A stretch of 64,000 bases of DNA. Origin: Lacisediminihabitans profunda. Its GTDB lineage: Bacteria > Actinomycetota > Actinomycetes > Actinomycetales > Microbacteriaceae. The notes under the pieces were generated by a model, which made no database searches, was not told the origin of the DNA, and worked only from the letters and a program-made list of their open reading frames with translations. The stretch lies in the NCBI RefSeq assembly GCF_008040105.1, contig NZ_VRMG01000003.1:186001-250000 (forward strand), read 5' to 3'. A program made the translations under genes and the position numbers. This document shows, one piece after another, positions 1-8,131 of the stretch. Within the stretch, counting starts at the first letter, position 1. Each line of letters opens with the position of its first letter.

Positions 1-1
1 G

Positions 2-931
2 ATCGAGAAGATCTCCGACGAGATCACGATCATCCGCGACGGGAAGTCGATCGAGACGCTCAACATCCAGGCCGATGGGGTCAATGAAGACCGCATCATC
101 CGAGGAATGGTGGGGCGCACCCTCGAGAATCGCTTCCCCGATCGCAACTCGAAGATCGGCGAGGTCTTCTTCGAGGTGAAGAACTGGACGGTGCAGCACC
201 CCCTCACCGCCGAACGCATGGTGGTCAAGAATTCGAGCTTCTCCGTTCGCCGCGGCGAGGTGGTGGGATTCGCGGGCCTCATGGGCGCCGGTCGCACTGA
301 GCTCGCGATGAGCATCTTCGGTCGCTCATACGGCACCTTCATCTCCGGCCAGGTCTTCATGAACGGCAAGGAGATCCAGCTGCGCAACGTCGCGGAGGCG
401 ATCGAGAACGGCCTTGCCTACGTGAGCGAGGACCGCAAGGCGCTTGGACTCAACCTTCTCGACGACATCAAGGAGTCGGTGGTCTCGGCCAAGCTCTCCA
501 AGATCTCGCGCGGCCAGGTGATCGACAAGGTGAAAGAGCACAACATCGCCGAGGAGTATCGCAAGAGCCTCCGGATCAAGACGCCGACGGTGCAGGAGGG
601 GGTGAACAAGCTCTCGGGAGGCAACCAGCAGAAGGTGGTGCTGGCGAAGTGGATGTTCACCGATCCCGACCTGCTCATCCTCGACGAGCCGACCCGCGGC
701 ATCGACGTCGGCGCCAAGACGGAGATCTACGGGATCATCCGCGACCTCGCGGCCCAGGGCAAGGGAGTGATCATGATCTCCTCTGAGCTGCCCGAGCTTC
801 TCGGAGTCTCCGACCGAATCCTCACCATCTTCGAAGGCGCCATCACCAACGACATCCCGGCCTCTGAAGCCGACCCAGAAACCCTCATGAGAAGCATGAC
901 CTCCTCGAAGAAGAAAGTTACCCAGCCATGA
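2..931 (+). CDS. Sugar ABC transporter ATP-binding protein, C-terminal part (MmsA/GguA type)
   Basis: This is the energy-coupling ATPase of a monosaccharide importer; its 5' end lies left of the window, so only 309 residues are visible. The reading frame is open from base 2. The first visible residues (EKISDEITIIRDGKSIETL) are the end of the first ABC domain. The second ABC domain follows, with the degenerate nucleotide-binding loop [13 protein letters not shown], the signature LSGGNQQKV and the Walker B region [17 protein letters not shown]. This tandem-ABC architecture is that of the xylose/multiple-sugar (MmsA, XylG, GguA) family. Its stop overlaps the permease start by ATGA, so the two are translationally coupled. 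A close paralogue lies at 14720-16249 and was used to fix the frame. Substrate is not determinable from the sequence. Confidence 0.93.
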   Translation: MEKISDEITIIRDGKSIETLNIQADGVNEDRIIRGMVGRTLENRFPDRNSKIGEVFFEVKNWTVQHPLTAERMVVKNSSFSVRRGEVVGFAGLMGAGRTELAMSIFGRSYGTFISGQVFMNGKEIQLRNVAEAIENGLAYVSEDRKALGLNLLDDIKESVVSAKLSKISRGQVIDKVKEHNIAEEYRKSLRIKTPTVQEGVNKLSGGNQQKVVLAKWMFTDPDLLILDEPTRGIDVGAKTEIYGIIRDLAAQGKGVIMISSELPELLGVSDRILTIFEGAITNDIPASEADPETLMRSMTSSKKKVTQP

Positions 932-2262
932 GCGCTACGACAGAAGCCCCGAAGAAGTCGGGCGGCATCCGTGACCTGAGCAAGATGTTCGGCAACGGGT
1001 CCAGCACCCGCCAGGTCGGCATCCTCGGTGCCCTCATCGTGATCATCATCCTGTTCCAGATCCTCACCGGTGGGCTCACGCTCGACCCCATCAACCTCAT
1101 CAACCTGGTCAATCAGAACGCGTACGTGCTCATCCTCGCCATCGGCATGGTGATGGTGATCATCGCCGGCCACATCGACCTGTCGGTCGGATCGGTCGCC
1201 GCCTTCACCGGCATCATCGTGGCGATCTCGATGCAGAGCTGGCACTTCCCACCCCTGCTGGCGATCGTCTTCGGCCTCGTCGTGGGGACGCTGATCGGCA
1301 TGTGGCAGGGATTCTGGGTGGCGTACATCGGCGTGCCGGCCTTCATCGTGACCCTCGCGGGCATGCTCATCTTCCGCGGCGGCAACCAGTTCGTCGGTAA
1401 CTCGCAGAGCATCCCGGTGCCCGACTCCTTCGCCATCATCGGCAACGGGTTCATCCCGGACTTCGGACCGCAGTTCGGCTTCAGCAACGGCACCCTCATC
1501 CTCGGCCTGCTCGTGGCGGTCGCCGTGGTGTGGCAGGAGATCCGAGAACGTCAAACCCAGCGCAAGATGGGATCCGAGAGCGCGCCCCTCTGGGTGAGCG
1601 TGGTCAAGGTCGTCATCCTGCTCGCGGTCGTGCTCTACGCGACTTACCTGTTCGCGACGGGCCGCCCGGGGACGAGCTACCCCGTCTCCGGCATCATCCT
1701 CGGCGTGCTCGTGCTGCTGTACTCCTTCATCACCCGCAACACCACCTTCGGCCGTCACATCTACGCGGTCGGTGGCAACTGGCACGCGGCGGAACTCTCG
1801 GGCGTCAACATCAGGCGCATCAACTTCCTGGTGATGATGAACATGTCGATCCTCGCGGCGTTGGCCGGGATGATCGCCGTGGGCCGTTCGGTCGCCTCCG
1901 GCCCCGGCGACGGTGTCGGCTGGGAGCTCGACGCGATCGCGGCAGTCTTCATCGGTGGCGCGGCGGTCTCCGGCGGCATCGGAACGATCGTCGGCTCGAT
2001 CGTCGGTGGTTTCGTCATCGCCGTGCTCAACAACGGCCTTCAGCTGCTCGGCGTCGGCATCGACCGCGTGCAGATCATCAAGGGCCTCGTTCTGCTGCTC
2101 GCGGTCGGAATCGACGTCTACAGCAAGAAGCAGGGTCGACCATCGATCATCGGCCGGTTCACTCGCGCCCGCCGGATCAATGAGAGTCTCGATGTCCCAC
2201 GGGTCGTTCCCACGCTCCCCGAGGAAGAAACCGCCCGCCCCAAGTCCACTACGCCGAACTGA
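928..2262 (+). CDS. Sugar ABC transporter permease (MmsB/GguB type)
   Basis: A 444-residue integral membrane subunit of the same importer, member of the BPD_transp_2 family (XylH/MmsB/GguB). Long hydrophobic segments run through most of the protein. The family core is visible as AGHIDLSVGSVAAF followed by GVPAFIVTLAGMLIFRG, and a C-terminal repeat GGIGTIVGSIVGG. A charged loop (REIRERQTQRKMG-like) near residue 200 is typical of the longer actinobacterial members. The ATG overlaps the stop of the ATPase gene (ATGA). The substrate-binding protein follows 78 bases downstream, giving the order ATPase-permease-binding protein, the reverse of the paralogous system at 13.5-17.4 kb. Confidence 0.93.
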   Translation: MSATTEAPKKSGGIRDLSKMFGNGSSTRQVGILGALIVIIILFQILTGGLTLDPINLINLVNQNAYVLILAIGMVMVIIAGHIDLSVGSVAAFTGIIVAISMQSWHFPPLLAIVFGLVVGTLIGMWQGFWVAYIGVPAFIVTLAGMLIFRGGNQFVGNSQSIPVPDSFAIIGNGFIPDFGPQFGFSNGTLILGLLVAVAVVWQEIRERQTQRKMGSESAPLWVSVVKVVILLAVVLYATYLFATGRPGTSYPVSGIILGVLVLLYSFITRNTTFGRHIYAVGGNWHAAELSGVNIRRINFLVMMNMSILAALAGMIAVGRSVASGPGDGVGWELDAIAAVFIGGAAVSGGIGTIVGSIVGGFVIAVLNNGLQLLGVGIDRVQIIKGLVLLLAVGIDVYSKKQGRPSIIGRFTRARRINESLDVPRVVPTLPEEETARPKSTTPN

Positions 2263-2340
2263 TCACTCGGGTAGCCCCTGGGGGTGATCGTTGCCCCCAG
2301 TCTTTCCACTGCACCAACAGACAACAGAAAGAGACAACAC

Positions 2341-3447
2341 ATGCGTAAGTTCGCAATCACGACCGTGGCAATCGCCGGGGTCGCACTGATGGCCCTCTCG
2401 GGCTGCTCGAGCCGTGGCACGACCACGAGCTCATCCGGCGCCGCTGCCGGATTCAAGGCCGGGTCCACAATCGGCGTGGCCCTTCCGGACAAGACCTCGG
2501 AGAACTGGGTTCTCGCCGGAAAGCTCTTCGAGGAGGGCATCGCCAAGGCCGGATTCAAGGCAGACGTGCAGTACGCGCCCGCCACCAACACGGTGTCCGA
2601 GCAGCAGAACCAGATCACGTCGATGACGACCAAGGGTGCCAAGGTCATCGTCATCGGTGCAAAGGATGGCTCGCAGCTCGGCTCGCAGGTCAGCGCCGCC
2701 CACAGCGCCGGCGCCTCCGTCATCGCCTACGACCGCCTCATCCTGAACACCAAGGATGTCGACTACTACGTGGCGTACGACAATGAGAAGGTCGGCGAGC
2801 TTCAGGGCCAGGCACTTCTCGACGGCATGAAGGCTCGCTTCCCCGACGCCAAGACGTACAACATCGAGCTGTTCTCCGGCTCGTCGGACGACGCCAACGC
2901 TCCCGTGTTCTTCAAGGGTGCGATGAAGATCCTGCAGCCGAAGATCGACGACGGAACCCTCAAGGTCGTCTCCGGTCAGACCGACATCAAGCAGACGGCG
3001 ACCGCCGGATGGCTTGCCCAGAACGCCCAGACCCGCATGGACACCCTCCTCGCGGCGAACTACACGGGCAGCACCGTTCTGAACGGCGTTCTGTCGCCGA
3101 ACGACACGCTGGCTCGCGCCATCATCACGTCGATTCACGCGGCGGGCAAGGACAAGCCGGTTCAGCCCGTCATCACCGGTCAGGACTCCGAGGCCGCCTC
3201 GATCCCGCTGATCATGACCGGAGTCCAGTACTCCACGATCAACAAGGACACGACGAAGCTCGTCGCCCAGACCATCGCGATGATCAAGGACCTTGCCGCC
3301 GGCAAGACGCCTTCGACCAACTCGACGGACTACAACAACGGCGTCAAGGTTGTTCCCACCTACCTGCTCCCGCCGGAGCTCGTCACCAAGGACAACGCCG
3401 CCGAGTCGTACAAGAACACCCCGTCACTCGAGGCGCTGACCAAGTAG
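2341..3447 (+). CDS. ChvE-type sugar-binding lipoprotein
   Basis: A 368-residue extracellular sugar-binding lipoprotein feeding the preceding permease and ATPase. It starts with a lipoprotein signal peptide: basic MRK, a hydrophobic stretch and lipobox LSGC with Cys at residue 22. The mature part is a periplasmic-binding-protein type 1 fold with family motifs such as IGVALPDKTSENWVLAG, ISSMTTKGAK-like (ITSMTTKGAKVIVIGAKDG), SAGASVIAYDRLI and VLSPNDTLARAI, as in ChvE and XylF. An in-frame ATG 57 bases upstream exists, but the start at 2341 is preceded by GAAAGAG and begins the signal peptide. A strong intrinsic terminator follows at 3467-3504. ChvE relatives bind several aldoses, so arabinose, xylose, galactose or glucose are all possible. 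Confidence 0.92.
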   Translation: MRKFAITTVAIAGVALMALSGCSSRGTTTSSSGAAAGFKAGSTIGVALPDKTSENWVLAGKLFEEGIAKAGFKADVQYAPATNTVSEQQNQITSMTTKGAKVIVIGAKDGSQLGSQVSAAHSAGASVIAYDRLILNTKDVDYYVAYDNEKVGELQGQALLDGMKARFPDAKTYNIELFSGSSDDANAPVFFKGAMKILQPKIDDGTLKVVSGQTDIKQTATAGWLAQNAQTRMDTLLAANYTGSTVLNGVLSPNDTLARAIITSIHAAGKDKPVQPVITGQDSEAASIPLIMTGVQYSTINKDTTKLVAQTIAMIKDLAAGKTPSTNSTDYNNGVKVVPTYLLPPELVTKDNAAESYKNTPSLEALTK

Positions 3448-3466
3448 TCACGGTTCGATGATCACG

Positions 3467-3504
3467 GTTCGGCCCCCGCGGGTTCCGCGGGGGCCGAACT
3501 TTTT
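3467..3504 (+). terminator. Intrinsic terminator after the first sugar ABC operon
   Basis: A perfect 15-bp GC-rich stem (3467-3481 with 3485-3499) closes a 3-nt loop and is followed directly by five T residues. It is the clearest rho-independent terminator in the window and separates the ABC operon from the STAND gene. Confidence 0.92.
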
Positions 3505-3623
3505 GTGGGCTCGTTCCGAGCCGAGGATTTTCCCACTGCGCGTCGGGCGAAGACTATCCTGAGACTGTTCGTCCCTGAGAGTGCAGTCAACCGGGAGCGC
3601 CCGAGTCGACGGGAGGTGACCCC

Positions 3624-6290
3624 GTGGCAGCCCGCACCGATACCCGATCGGAGGCCGAAGGGCTCGCGCCGCCCGTGATTCGTACGCCGGATCAGCGGCT
3701 CCGGATCTTCGTCAGTTCGACCCTGCGGGAACTCGCCCCGGAGCGCAGAAGCGCGCGGGCGGCCATCGAGCGGCTGCACCTCGCGCCCGTCATGTTCGAG
3801 CTCGGCGCCCGCCCGCACCCGCCCCGCGAGCTGTACCGGGCCTACCTCCAACAGAGTCACGTCTTCGTCGGACTGTACTGGGAGCGATACGGCTGGGTGG
3901 CGCCCGGCGAGGCGGTCTCGGGACTCGAAGACGAGTACAACCTCGCGCCCACGCTCCCCAAGCTCATCTACATCAAGGAGCCGGCCGAGTCGAGGGATGC
4001 CGGGCTCACGGCCCTTCTCGCCCGGATCCGGGACACCGACAACGCGTCGTTCAAGTACTTCTCCACTCCGGAGGAGCTGGGCGAACTGATCGAGGCGGAC
4101 CTCGCGACGATGCTGGCGGAGACCTTCGAGCGGAGCCTCGAGCCGGCGGCCCCCGCAAAGTCGATCGAGGTCGCGGCCGAGGAGACGGGGGTGCTGCCCC
4201 ACCCGCTCTCGGAACTGGTGGGGAGGGAGCGTGAGGTCGACTCCCTGGTGACGGCACTCACGCGGGAACGGGGCAGGCTCCTGACCCTGACCGGCCCGGG
4301 CGGAATCGGCAAGAGCCGGCTCGCCATTGACGTGGGCAATCGGGTGGGCACGGACTTCCCGGGCGGCGTGTGGTTCGTCGACCTGTCCACCGTGTATGAC
4401 GCGGCGCTCGTGCCGACGGCCATCGCGCAGTCGCTCGGCGTGCGCAATGCCGGCGACGGACCCCTGATGGACAAGATCACCACGGCGCTCGCGAACCGCA
4501 AGGCGCTGCTCGTGATCGACAACTTCGAGCAGGTTCTCGATGCGGCGACCACTCTCTCTGCGCTCCTGGCTGCCGCGCCCGAACTCACCATGCTCGTGAC
4601 GAGTCGAACGCTGCTGCGGGTCTCCGGGGAGCGGACCTTCGAGGTGGGGCCGCTCGGGCTGCCGGCCCTCACGCGGCGAACCGATGTCGCCTCGGTGCTC
4701 GCTTCGGCATCCGCGGCCCTCTTCGTTGAACGCGCCCGCGCGGTGAAGCCCGACTTCGAGGTGACGGCCGAGAACGTCGAGGACGTCGCCCGGATCTGCA
4801 TCGCCCTCGAGGGGGTCCCGCTCGCGCTGGAACTCGCGGCGGCCCGCATCCGGATCCTTCCGCCGGCCACCCTCATCGATCGCCTCGACCGGGGTCTCGC
4901 GCTGCTGGCCGGCGGAGCCAGGGACCTGCCGGCACGGCAGCAGACCCTGCGCAGCACGATCGAGTGGAGCACCCAGTTGCTGCGGGAAGACGAGCTGCTG
5001 CTGCTCGAGCAGCTGGGGATCTTCGCCGGGGGGTTCTCGCTCGAGGCGGCGGAGGACGTCTGCGTGACGCCGTCGGGGCCGCGGGTGCTCGACCTGCTGG
5101 AGACCCTCGTCGACAGCAGCCTCGTGCGCCAGCAGGACCGCGGCGAGCGGCCGTTCTTCACCATCCTCGCCACGGTGCGCGAGTACGCGCTGGAGAAGTT
5201 GGCGGACCGCGGGCAGCTCGAGGAGGCCGGGCGCCGGCACGCTAACTACTACCTGCGGGAGAGCCGGCACGCCAAGCGGATGCTCGACGGTTCGCGGCAG
5301 GCCGACTGGGTCGCGCGGCTCGCCGACGAACGGGACAACCTGCGGGCCGCCGAGCGCTTCTGGCTGGATCACCGGGAATGGGCCTCGGCCGCCGAATTCG
5401 CCTGGAACCTCTACCTGTACTGGTGGATCGGCGGCCACCTGGGCGAGGTGCGGGTGTGGATGGACGAGGTGCTCGAGTCCGGAGACGAGCTGCCGGACCT
5501 CACGAGGGCCCAGGCCCTCTACTTCACGGGGGCAATCACCTTCTGGCAGGACCGGGAGGAGCGGATCGTGCCGGGGCTCACCGAGAGCGCCCGCCTGTTC
5601 CACGCCCAGCACGATCGATCGGGAGAGGCCTTTGCGCTCGTCTCCCTCGCCCTCGCGGTGCTGTCGGCGCCCGAGCCGGACATGGCGGTCGCCGAGGCCG
5701 ATCTCGAGAAGGGGGTGGACCTGTTTCGACAGGCGGGGGATCGGTGGGGCGAGGCGATGGCCTTCGTGACGCGCGGTCGGGTGGCGCTCATGCGGCAGGA
5801 TCTGGACGGAGCGCTCGCCTGTTTCACCGAGAGCCTCGCCCTGACCAAGCTGCAGAGGGACGATCTCGGCACAGCCATCGCCCTCCACCACCTCGGTTGG
5901 GTCAACCTGCTGCGCGGGGATCCGGCCACGGCGAGCGCCGCATTCGATGAGAGCCTCGCTATCTCGGCCCGCCTCGGCCATGTCGAGGGAGTGGCGTACG
6001 GCCTCGAGGGATTCGTGGGGATCGCCGCGGCGTCTCAGGACGCCGATCGGGCCGGCCGACTCCTGGGGGCATCCGAGTCTCTCCGCCAGCAGACCGGCCT
6101 CTACAACGCGCGGAGCTTCTCCTTTCATGAGCAGGCGGTGCAGCCGATCATCGACGGCCCCGCCGCGGCCGTCTTCGAGCGGGCTCGGGCGGAGGGTCAC
6201 GACCTTTCGCTCGAGGAGGCGGTCTCCCTCGCCCTGCCCGCGGCGGTCGTGCGCCAGCGTGCGCGCACGAACATGGTGGACGCGAACTAG
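3624..6290 (+). CDS. DUF4062 - NB-ARC (STAND) ATPase - TPR protein
   Basis: An 888-residue multidomain protein of unknown role. Residues about 24-150 form a DUF4062 domain (RIFVSSTLRELAPERR... HVFVGLYWERYGW... LPKLIYIKEP). A STAND/NB-ARC ATPase core follows, with P-loop GPGGIGKSRL near residue 225, Walker B LLVIDNFEQ near 298, sensor VTSR near 327 and GVPLALELAAAR near 400, as in AfsR-like predicted ATPases. The C-terminal half is helical with TPR-like repeats (about 560-830) and ends with the family-typical RLLGASESLRQQTG. No C-terminal LuxR helix-turn-helix is present, so a direct DNA-binding role is unlikely. The GTG start has GGGAGG eight bases upstream. The next gene begins 11 bases after the stop, suggesting co-transcription. 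Plausible roles are signal-activated scaffold, stress signalling or phage sensing; none is proven. Confidence 0.88.
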   Translation: MAARTDTRSEAEGLAPPVIRTPDQRLRIFVSSTLRELAPERRSARAAIERLHLAPVMFELGARPHPPRELYRAYLQQSHVFVGLYWERYGWVAPGEAVSGLEDEYNLAPTLPKLIYIKEPAESRDAGLTALLARIRDTDNASFKYFSTPEELGELIEADLATMLAETFERSLEPAAPAKSIEVAAEETGVLPHPLSELVGREREVDSLVTALTRERGRLLTLTGPGGIGKSRLAIDVGNRVGTDFPGGVWFVDLSTVYDAALVPTAIAQSLGVRNAGDGPLMDKITTALANRKALLVIDNFEQVLDAATTLSALLAAAPELTMLVTSRTLLRVSGERTFEVGPLGLPALTRRTDVASVLASASAALFVERARAVKPDFEVTAENVEDVARICIALEGVPLALELAAARIRILPPATLIDRLDRGLALLAGGARDLPARQQTLRSTIEWSTQLLREDELLLLEQLGIFAGGFSLEAAEDVCVTPSGPRVLDLLETLVDSSLVRQQDRGERPFFTILATVREYALEKLADRGQLEEAGRRHANYYLRESRHAKRMLDGSRQADWVARLADERDNLRAAERFWLDHREWASAAEFAWNLYLYWWIGGHLGEVRVWMDEVLESGDELPDLTRAQALYFTGAITFWQDREERIVPGLTESARLFHAQHDRSGEAFALVSLALAVLSAPEPDMAVAEADLEKGVDLFRQAGDRWGEAMAFVTRGRVALMRQDLDGALACFTESLALTKLQRDDLGTAIALHHLGWVNLLRGDPATASAAFDESLAISARLGHVEGVAYGLEGFVGIAAASQDADRAGRLLGASESLRQQTGLYNARSFSFHEQAVQPIIDGPAAAVFERARAEGHDLSLEEAVSLALPAAVVRQRARTNMVDAN

Positions 6291-6301
6291 AGGAGGAGCG
6301 G

Positions 6302-7156
6302 GTGTCGAACGAGCGCAATTCCCTGCCCCGGGTGCGCTGGCGCGGCACGGGAGGCGACGCGATCCTGGCCCCCACCCGCTGGCTGGGAATCGTGATCCTG
6401 CCGTTCCTGGCCGCGGCGAGCGTGATCCTGTACGGCTTCCCGACCAGCACCGAGCGGCTGTTCGCCTGGACCATCGTTCCTCCGCTCACCGCGATGCTCC
6501 TCGGGAGCGCCTACATCGGAGGAATCTGGTTCTTCATTTCAGTGGTGATCGAGCGACGCTGGCACCGCGTGGCGAACGGGTTCCCCGCCGTGATCGTGTT
6601 CGCGACCCTCGCCGGAGTCGCCACGCTCCTGCACTGGGATCGCTTCCACCCGGGGCACATCTCCTTCATCACCTGGGTGGTGCTCTACCTGACCACTCCC
6701 TTCCTGGTTCTTGCGGCCTGGATCGCGAACCGCTGGGCGGATCCGCGGCTGCCGGAGTCCGTCGACGTCACGGTTCCGAGGGGGCTTCGATTCACTCTTG
6801 CCGCGATCGGGGTGCTCGCGATCGTGGCCGGGCTCGCCCTCTTCGCCTTCCCCACCTGGTTTCTCAACGCGTGGGCGTGGCAACTCACCCCGCTCACCGC
6901 CCGCATCGTCGGGGCGATACTGACGCTGCCCGGGATGGTCGACATCCTGTTTCTCGTCGACTCGCGATGGAGCGCGTTCCGGCTGATCTTCCAGGCCCAG
7001 CTGCTGAGTCTCACGTTCATCGTCGTTGCGCTCTTCCTGCGCCGGAGCGACCTCGAGTGGTCGCGGCTGGCCGCACCCGCCGTCGTCGGGGGGATCATCC
7101 TGTCGTTCGGGCTCTATCTGGCGACCTACGTCTTCTGCGAGCGGCGTCGCGGCTGA
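6302..7156 (+). CDS. Polytopic membrane protein, function unknown
   Basis: A 284-residue protein with about eight hydrophobic helices, at roughly residues 26-48, 54-84, 92-110, 118-140, 162-185, 197-218, 226-246 and 254-278, joined by short charged loops. I recognise no enzymatic motif or transporter signature. The GTG start follows a strong GAGGAG ribosome-binding site and lies 11 bases after the STAND gene, so the two probably form an operon. The region downstream is repeat-rich and non-coding. The protein could be a partner or effector of the STAND protein, or simply an uncharacterised membrane protein sharing its promoter. Confidence 0.75.
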   Translation: MSNERNSLPRVRWRGTGGDAILAPTRWLGIVILPFLAAASVILYGFPTSTERLFAWTIVPPLTAMLLGSAYIGGIWFFISVVIERRWHRVANGFPAVIVFATLAGVATLLHWDRFHPGHISFITWVVLYLTTPFLVLAAWIANRWADPRLPESVDVTVPRGLRFTLAAIGVLAIVAGLALFAFPTWFLNAWAWQLTPLTARIVGAILTLPGMVDILFLVDSRWSAFRLIFQAQLLSLTFIVVALFLRRSDLEWSRLAAPAVVGGIILSFGLYLATYVFCERRRG

Positions 7157-7231
7157 TCGTGCCCCTGCTGCTCGGCCGGCTCGGCTTCCCGGCCGGCCCG
7201 TGCCCGTGCCGGCCCGTGCCCGGCCCTGCCC

Positions 7232-7328
7232 GTGCATAACTCCTGCTGATTGGCTTGTGCCTGGTGCAGCGGCCTCCAGATCCCGGGGCCGTCATTGCTG
7301 CTCGGCTCGTTTTGCCGGAGTTATGCAC
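7232..7328. repeat. Inverted-repeat element, copy 1
   Basis: A 97-bp element bounded by near-perfect 15-bp terminal inverted repeats: GTGCATAACTCCTGC at the left and GCCGGAGTTATGCAC at the right. It carries no ORF and no transposase. Its sequence, together with 65 further bases to 7393, is repeated almost identically at 7538-7700. It resembles a small non-autonomous mobile element or an intergenic palindromic repeat family. Confidence 0.8.
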
Positions 7329-7430
7329 GACGGGACACTGCAGACACGGGAACTGGGCGGTGCCCAGCGGTGCGAGGCAGGGCAGCGCACCCCGTTCGGG
7401 CCCGTGCCCGACCTTGCCGGTGCCCGACCT

Positions 7431-7540
7431 GGCCCGGTGCGCGACCCGGCCCGGTGCGCGACCCGGCCCGGTGCGCGACCCGGCCCGGTGCGCGACCCGG
7501 CCCGGTGCGCGACCCGGCCCGGTGCGCGACCCGGCCCGTG
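7431..7540. repeat. 17-bp tandem repeat, six full copies
   Basis: The unit GGCCCGGTGCGCGACCC is repeated head to tail six times (7431-7532) with a partial seventh, and no base differs between the full units. The perfect identity suggests recent expansion. The period is not a multiple of three, so a coding role is unlikely. It lies between inverted-repeat copies 1 and 2. Confidence 0.9.
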
Positions 7541-7635
7541 CAATAACTCCTGCTGATTGGCTTGTGCCTGGTGCAGCGGCCTCCAGATCCCGGGGCCGTC
7601 ATTGCTGCTCGGCTCGTTTTGCCGGAGTTATGCAC
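7538..7635. repeat. Inverted-repeat element, copy 2
   Basis: Nearly identical to copy 1 including the interior, with one inserted A in the left terminal repeat (GTGCAATAACTCC). The similarity continues past the right end to 7700, so this is a segmental duplication of about 162 bp rather than only an independent insertion. Confidence 0.8.
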
Positions 7636-7745
7636 GACGGGACACTGCAGACACGGGAACCGGGCGGTGCCCGGCCGCGCGAGGCAGGGCAGCGCACCCC
7701 GGTCGACGGGCTCGTCGGTGGGGGTCGGTCGATGGGCCGCCGGCC

Positions 7746-7842
7746 GTGCACAACTCCTGCTGTTTGCGCATTTCGACGGTTCGTGTCCGCGAGATCGCGG
7801 GGGTGGTCGGGCGACTCCGCGGTTTCAGCCTGAGTTATGCAC
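7746..7842. repeat. Inverted-repeat element, copy 3 (divergent interior)
   Basis: It has the same terminal repeats (GTGCACAACTCCTGC and GCCTGAGTTATGCAC) and the same 97-bp length as copy 1, but a different interior. The conservation of ends and length without conservation of the core marks a repeat family defined by its termini. Confidence 0.7.
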
Positions 7843-7845
7843 GGT

Positions 7846-7973
7846 GAAGAGGGGGACGAGGAGGAGATGAGAGGAGATGAGAGGAGAGAGGAGAGGAGGA
7901 GATGAGAGGAGATAAGAGGAGAAAGGAGAGGACGAGAGGAGAGCGGAGGAGGAGAGGAGAGGAGAGGGGAGGG
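7846..7973 (+). repeat. Polypurine (GA-rich) tract
   Basis: About 128 bases almost entirely G and A on the plus strand, built from irregular GGAGA/GATGA units with only scattered C or T. Such strand asymmetry stands out strongly from the surrounding GC-rich DNA. No start codon with coding character lies within it. Confidence 0.85.
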
Positions 7974-8064
7974 CGCGGCGCGAGGCGATGGGGCGAGCGG
8001 GATGGCGCGCGGGAAAGGAGCGGGAGCCGGGGCATCGGAGCCAGCGCCGGATCGAGCGACCGCC

Positions 8065-8094
8065 TTCTCTTTCCGGCGACGGACGATGTAGCAT
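8065..8094 (+). promoter_or_regulatory. Probable araB promoter
   Basis: A candidate -10 box TAGCAT (8089-8094) lies 18 bases after a weak -35 TTCTCT (8065-8070). Transcription would start near 8101, immediately upstream of the operator at 8105-8122, a usual arrangement for repression. The -35 match is poor. Confidence 0.4.
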
Positions 8095-8104
8095 GGCAGA
8101 CAGA

Positions 8105-8122
8105 AATGTGAGCGATCACATT
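8105..8122. promoter_or_regulatory. Palindromic operator before araB
   Basis: The site AATGTGA-GCGA-TCACATT has perfect 7-bp arms. The same arms occur at 13201-13218 before the arabinose-type ABC transporter. Its position just downstream of the likely transcription start fits repression by the LacI-family regulator encoded at 12133-13161. Confidence 0.75.
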
Positions 8123-8131
8123 TTCGAGACT

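Noticed and set aside
3462-6200. 912-residue minus-strand protein opposite the STAND gene
   Set aside because: Arg/Gly/Glu-rich shadow of a high-GC gene, with no domain; the plus-strand protein has clear motifs.
7431-7540. CRISPR array
   Set aside because: The repeat units are directly adjacent with no unique spacers and there are no cas genes.
7255-7847. Small proteins read through the repeats
   Set aside because: Open frames occur in several overlapping frames on both strands, are low complexity, duplicate with the DNA repeats and have no ribosome-binding site.
8105-8122. CRP/GlxR-type site (TGTGA...TCACA) before araB and at 13201
   Set aside because: The half-sites are separated by four bases, while CRP/GlxR sites need six. 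The fit to a LacI-type operator and the pairing with the adjacent LacI gene are better.
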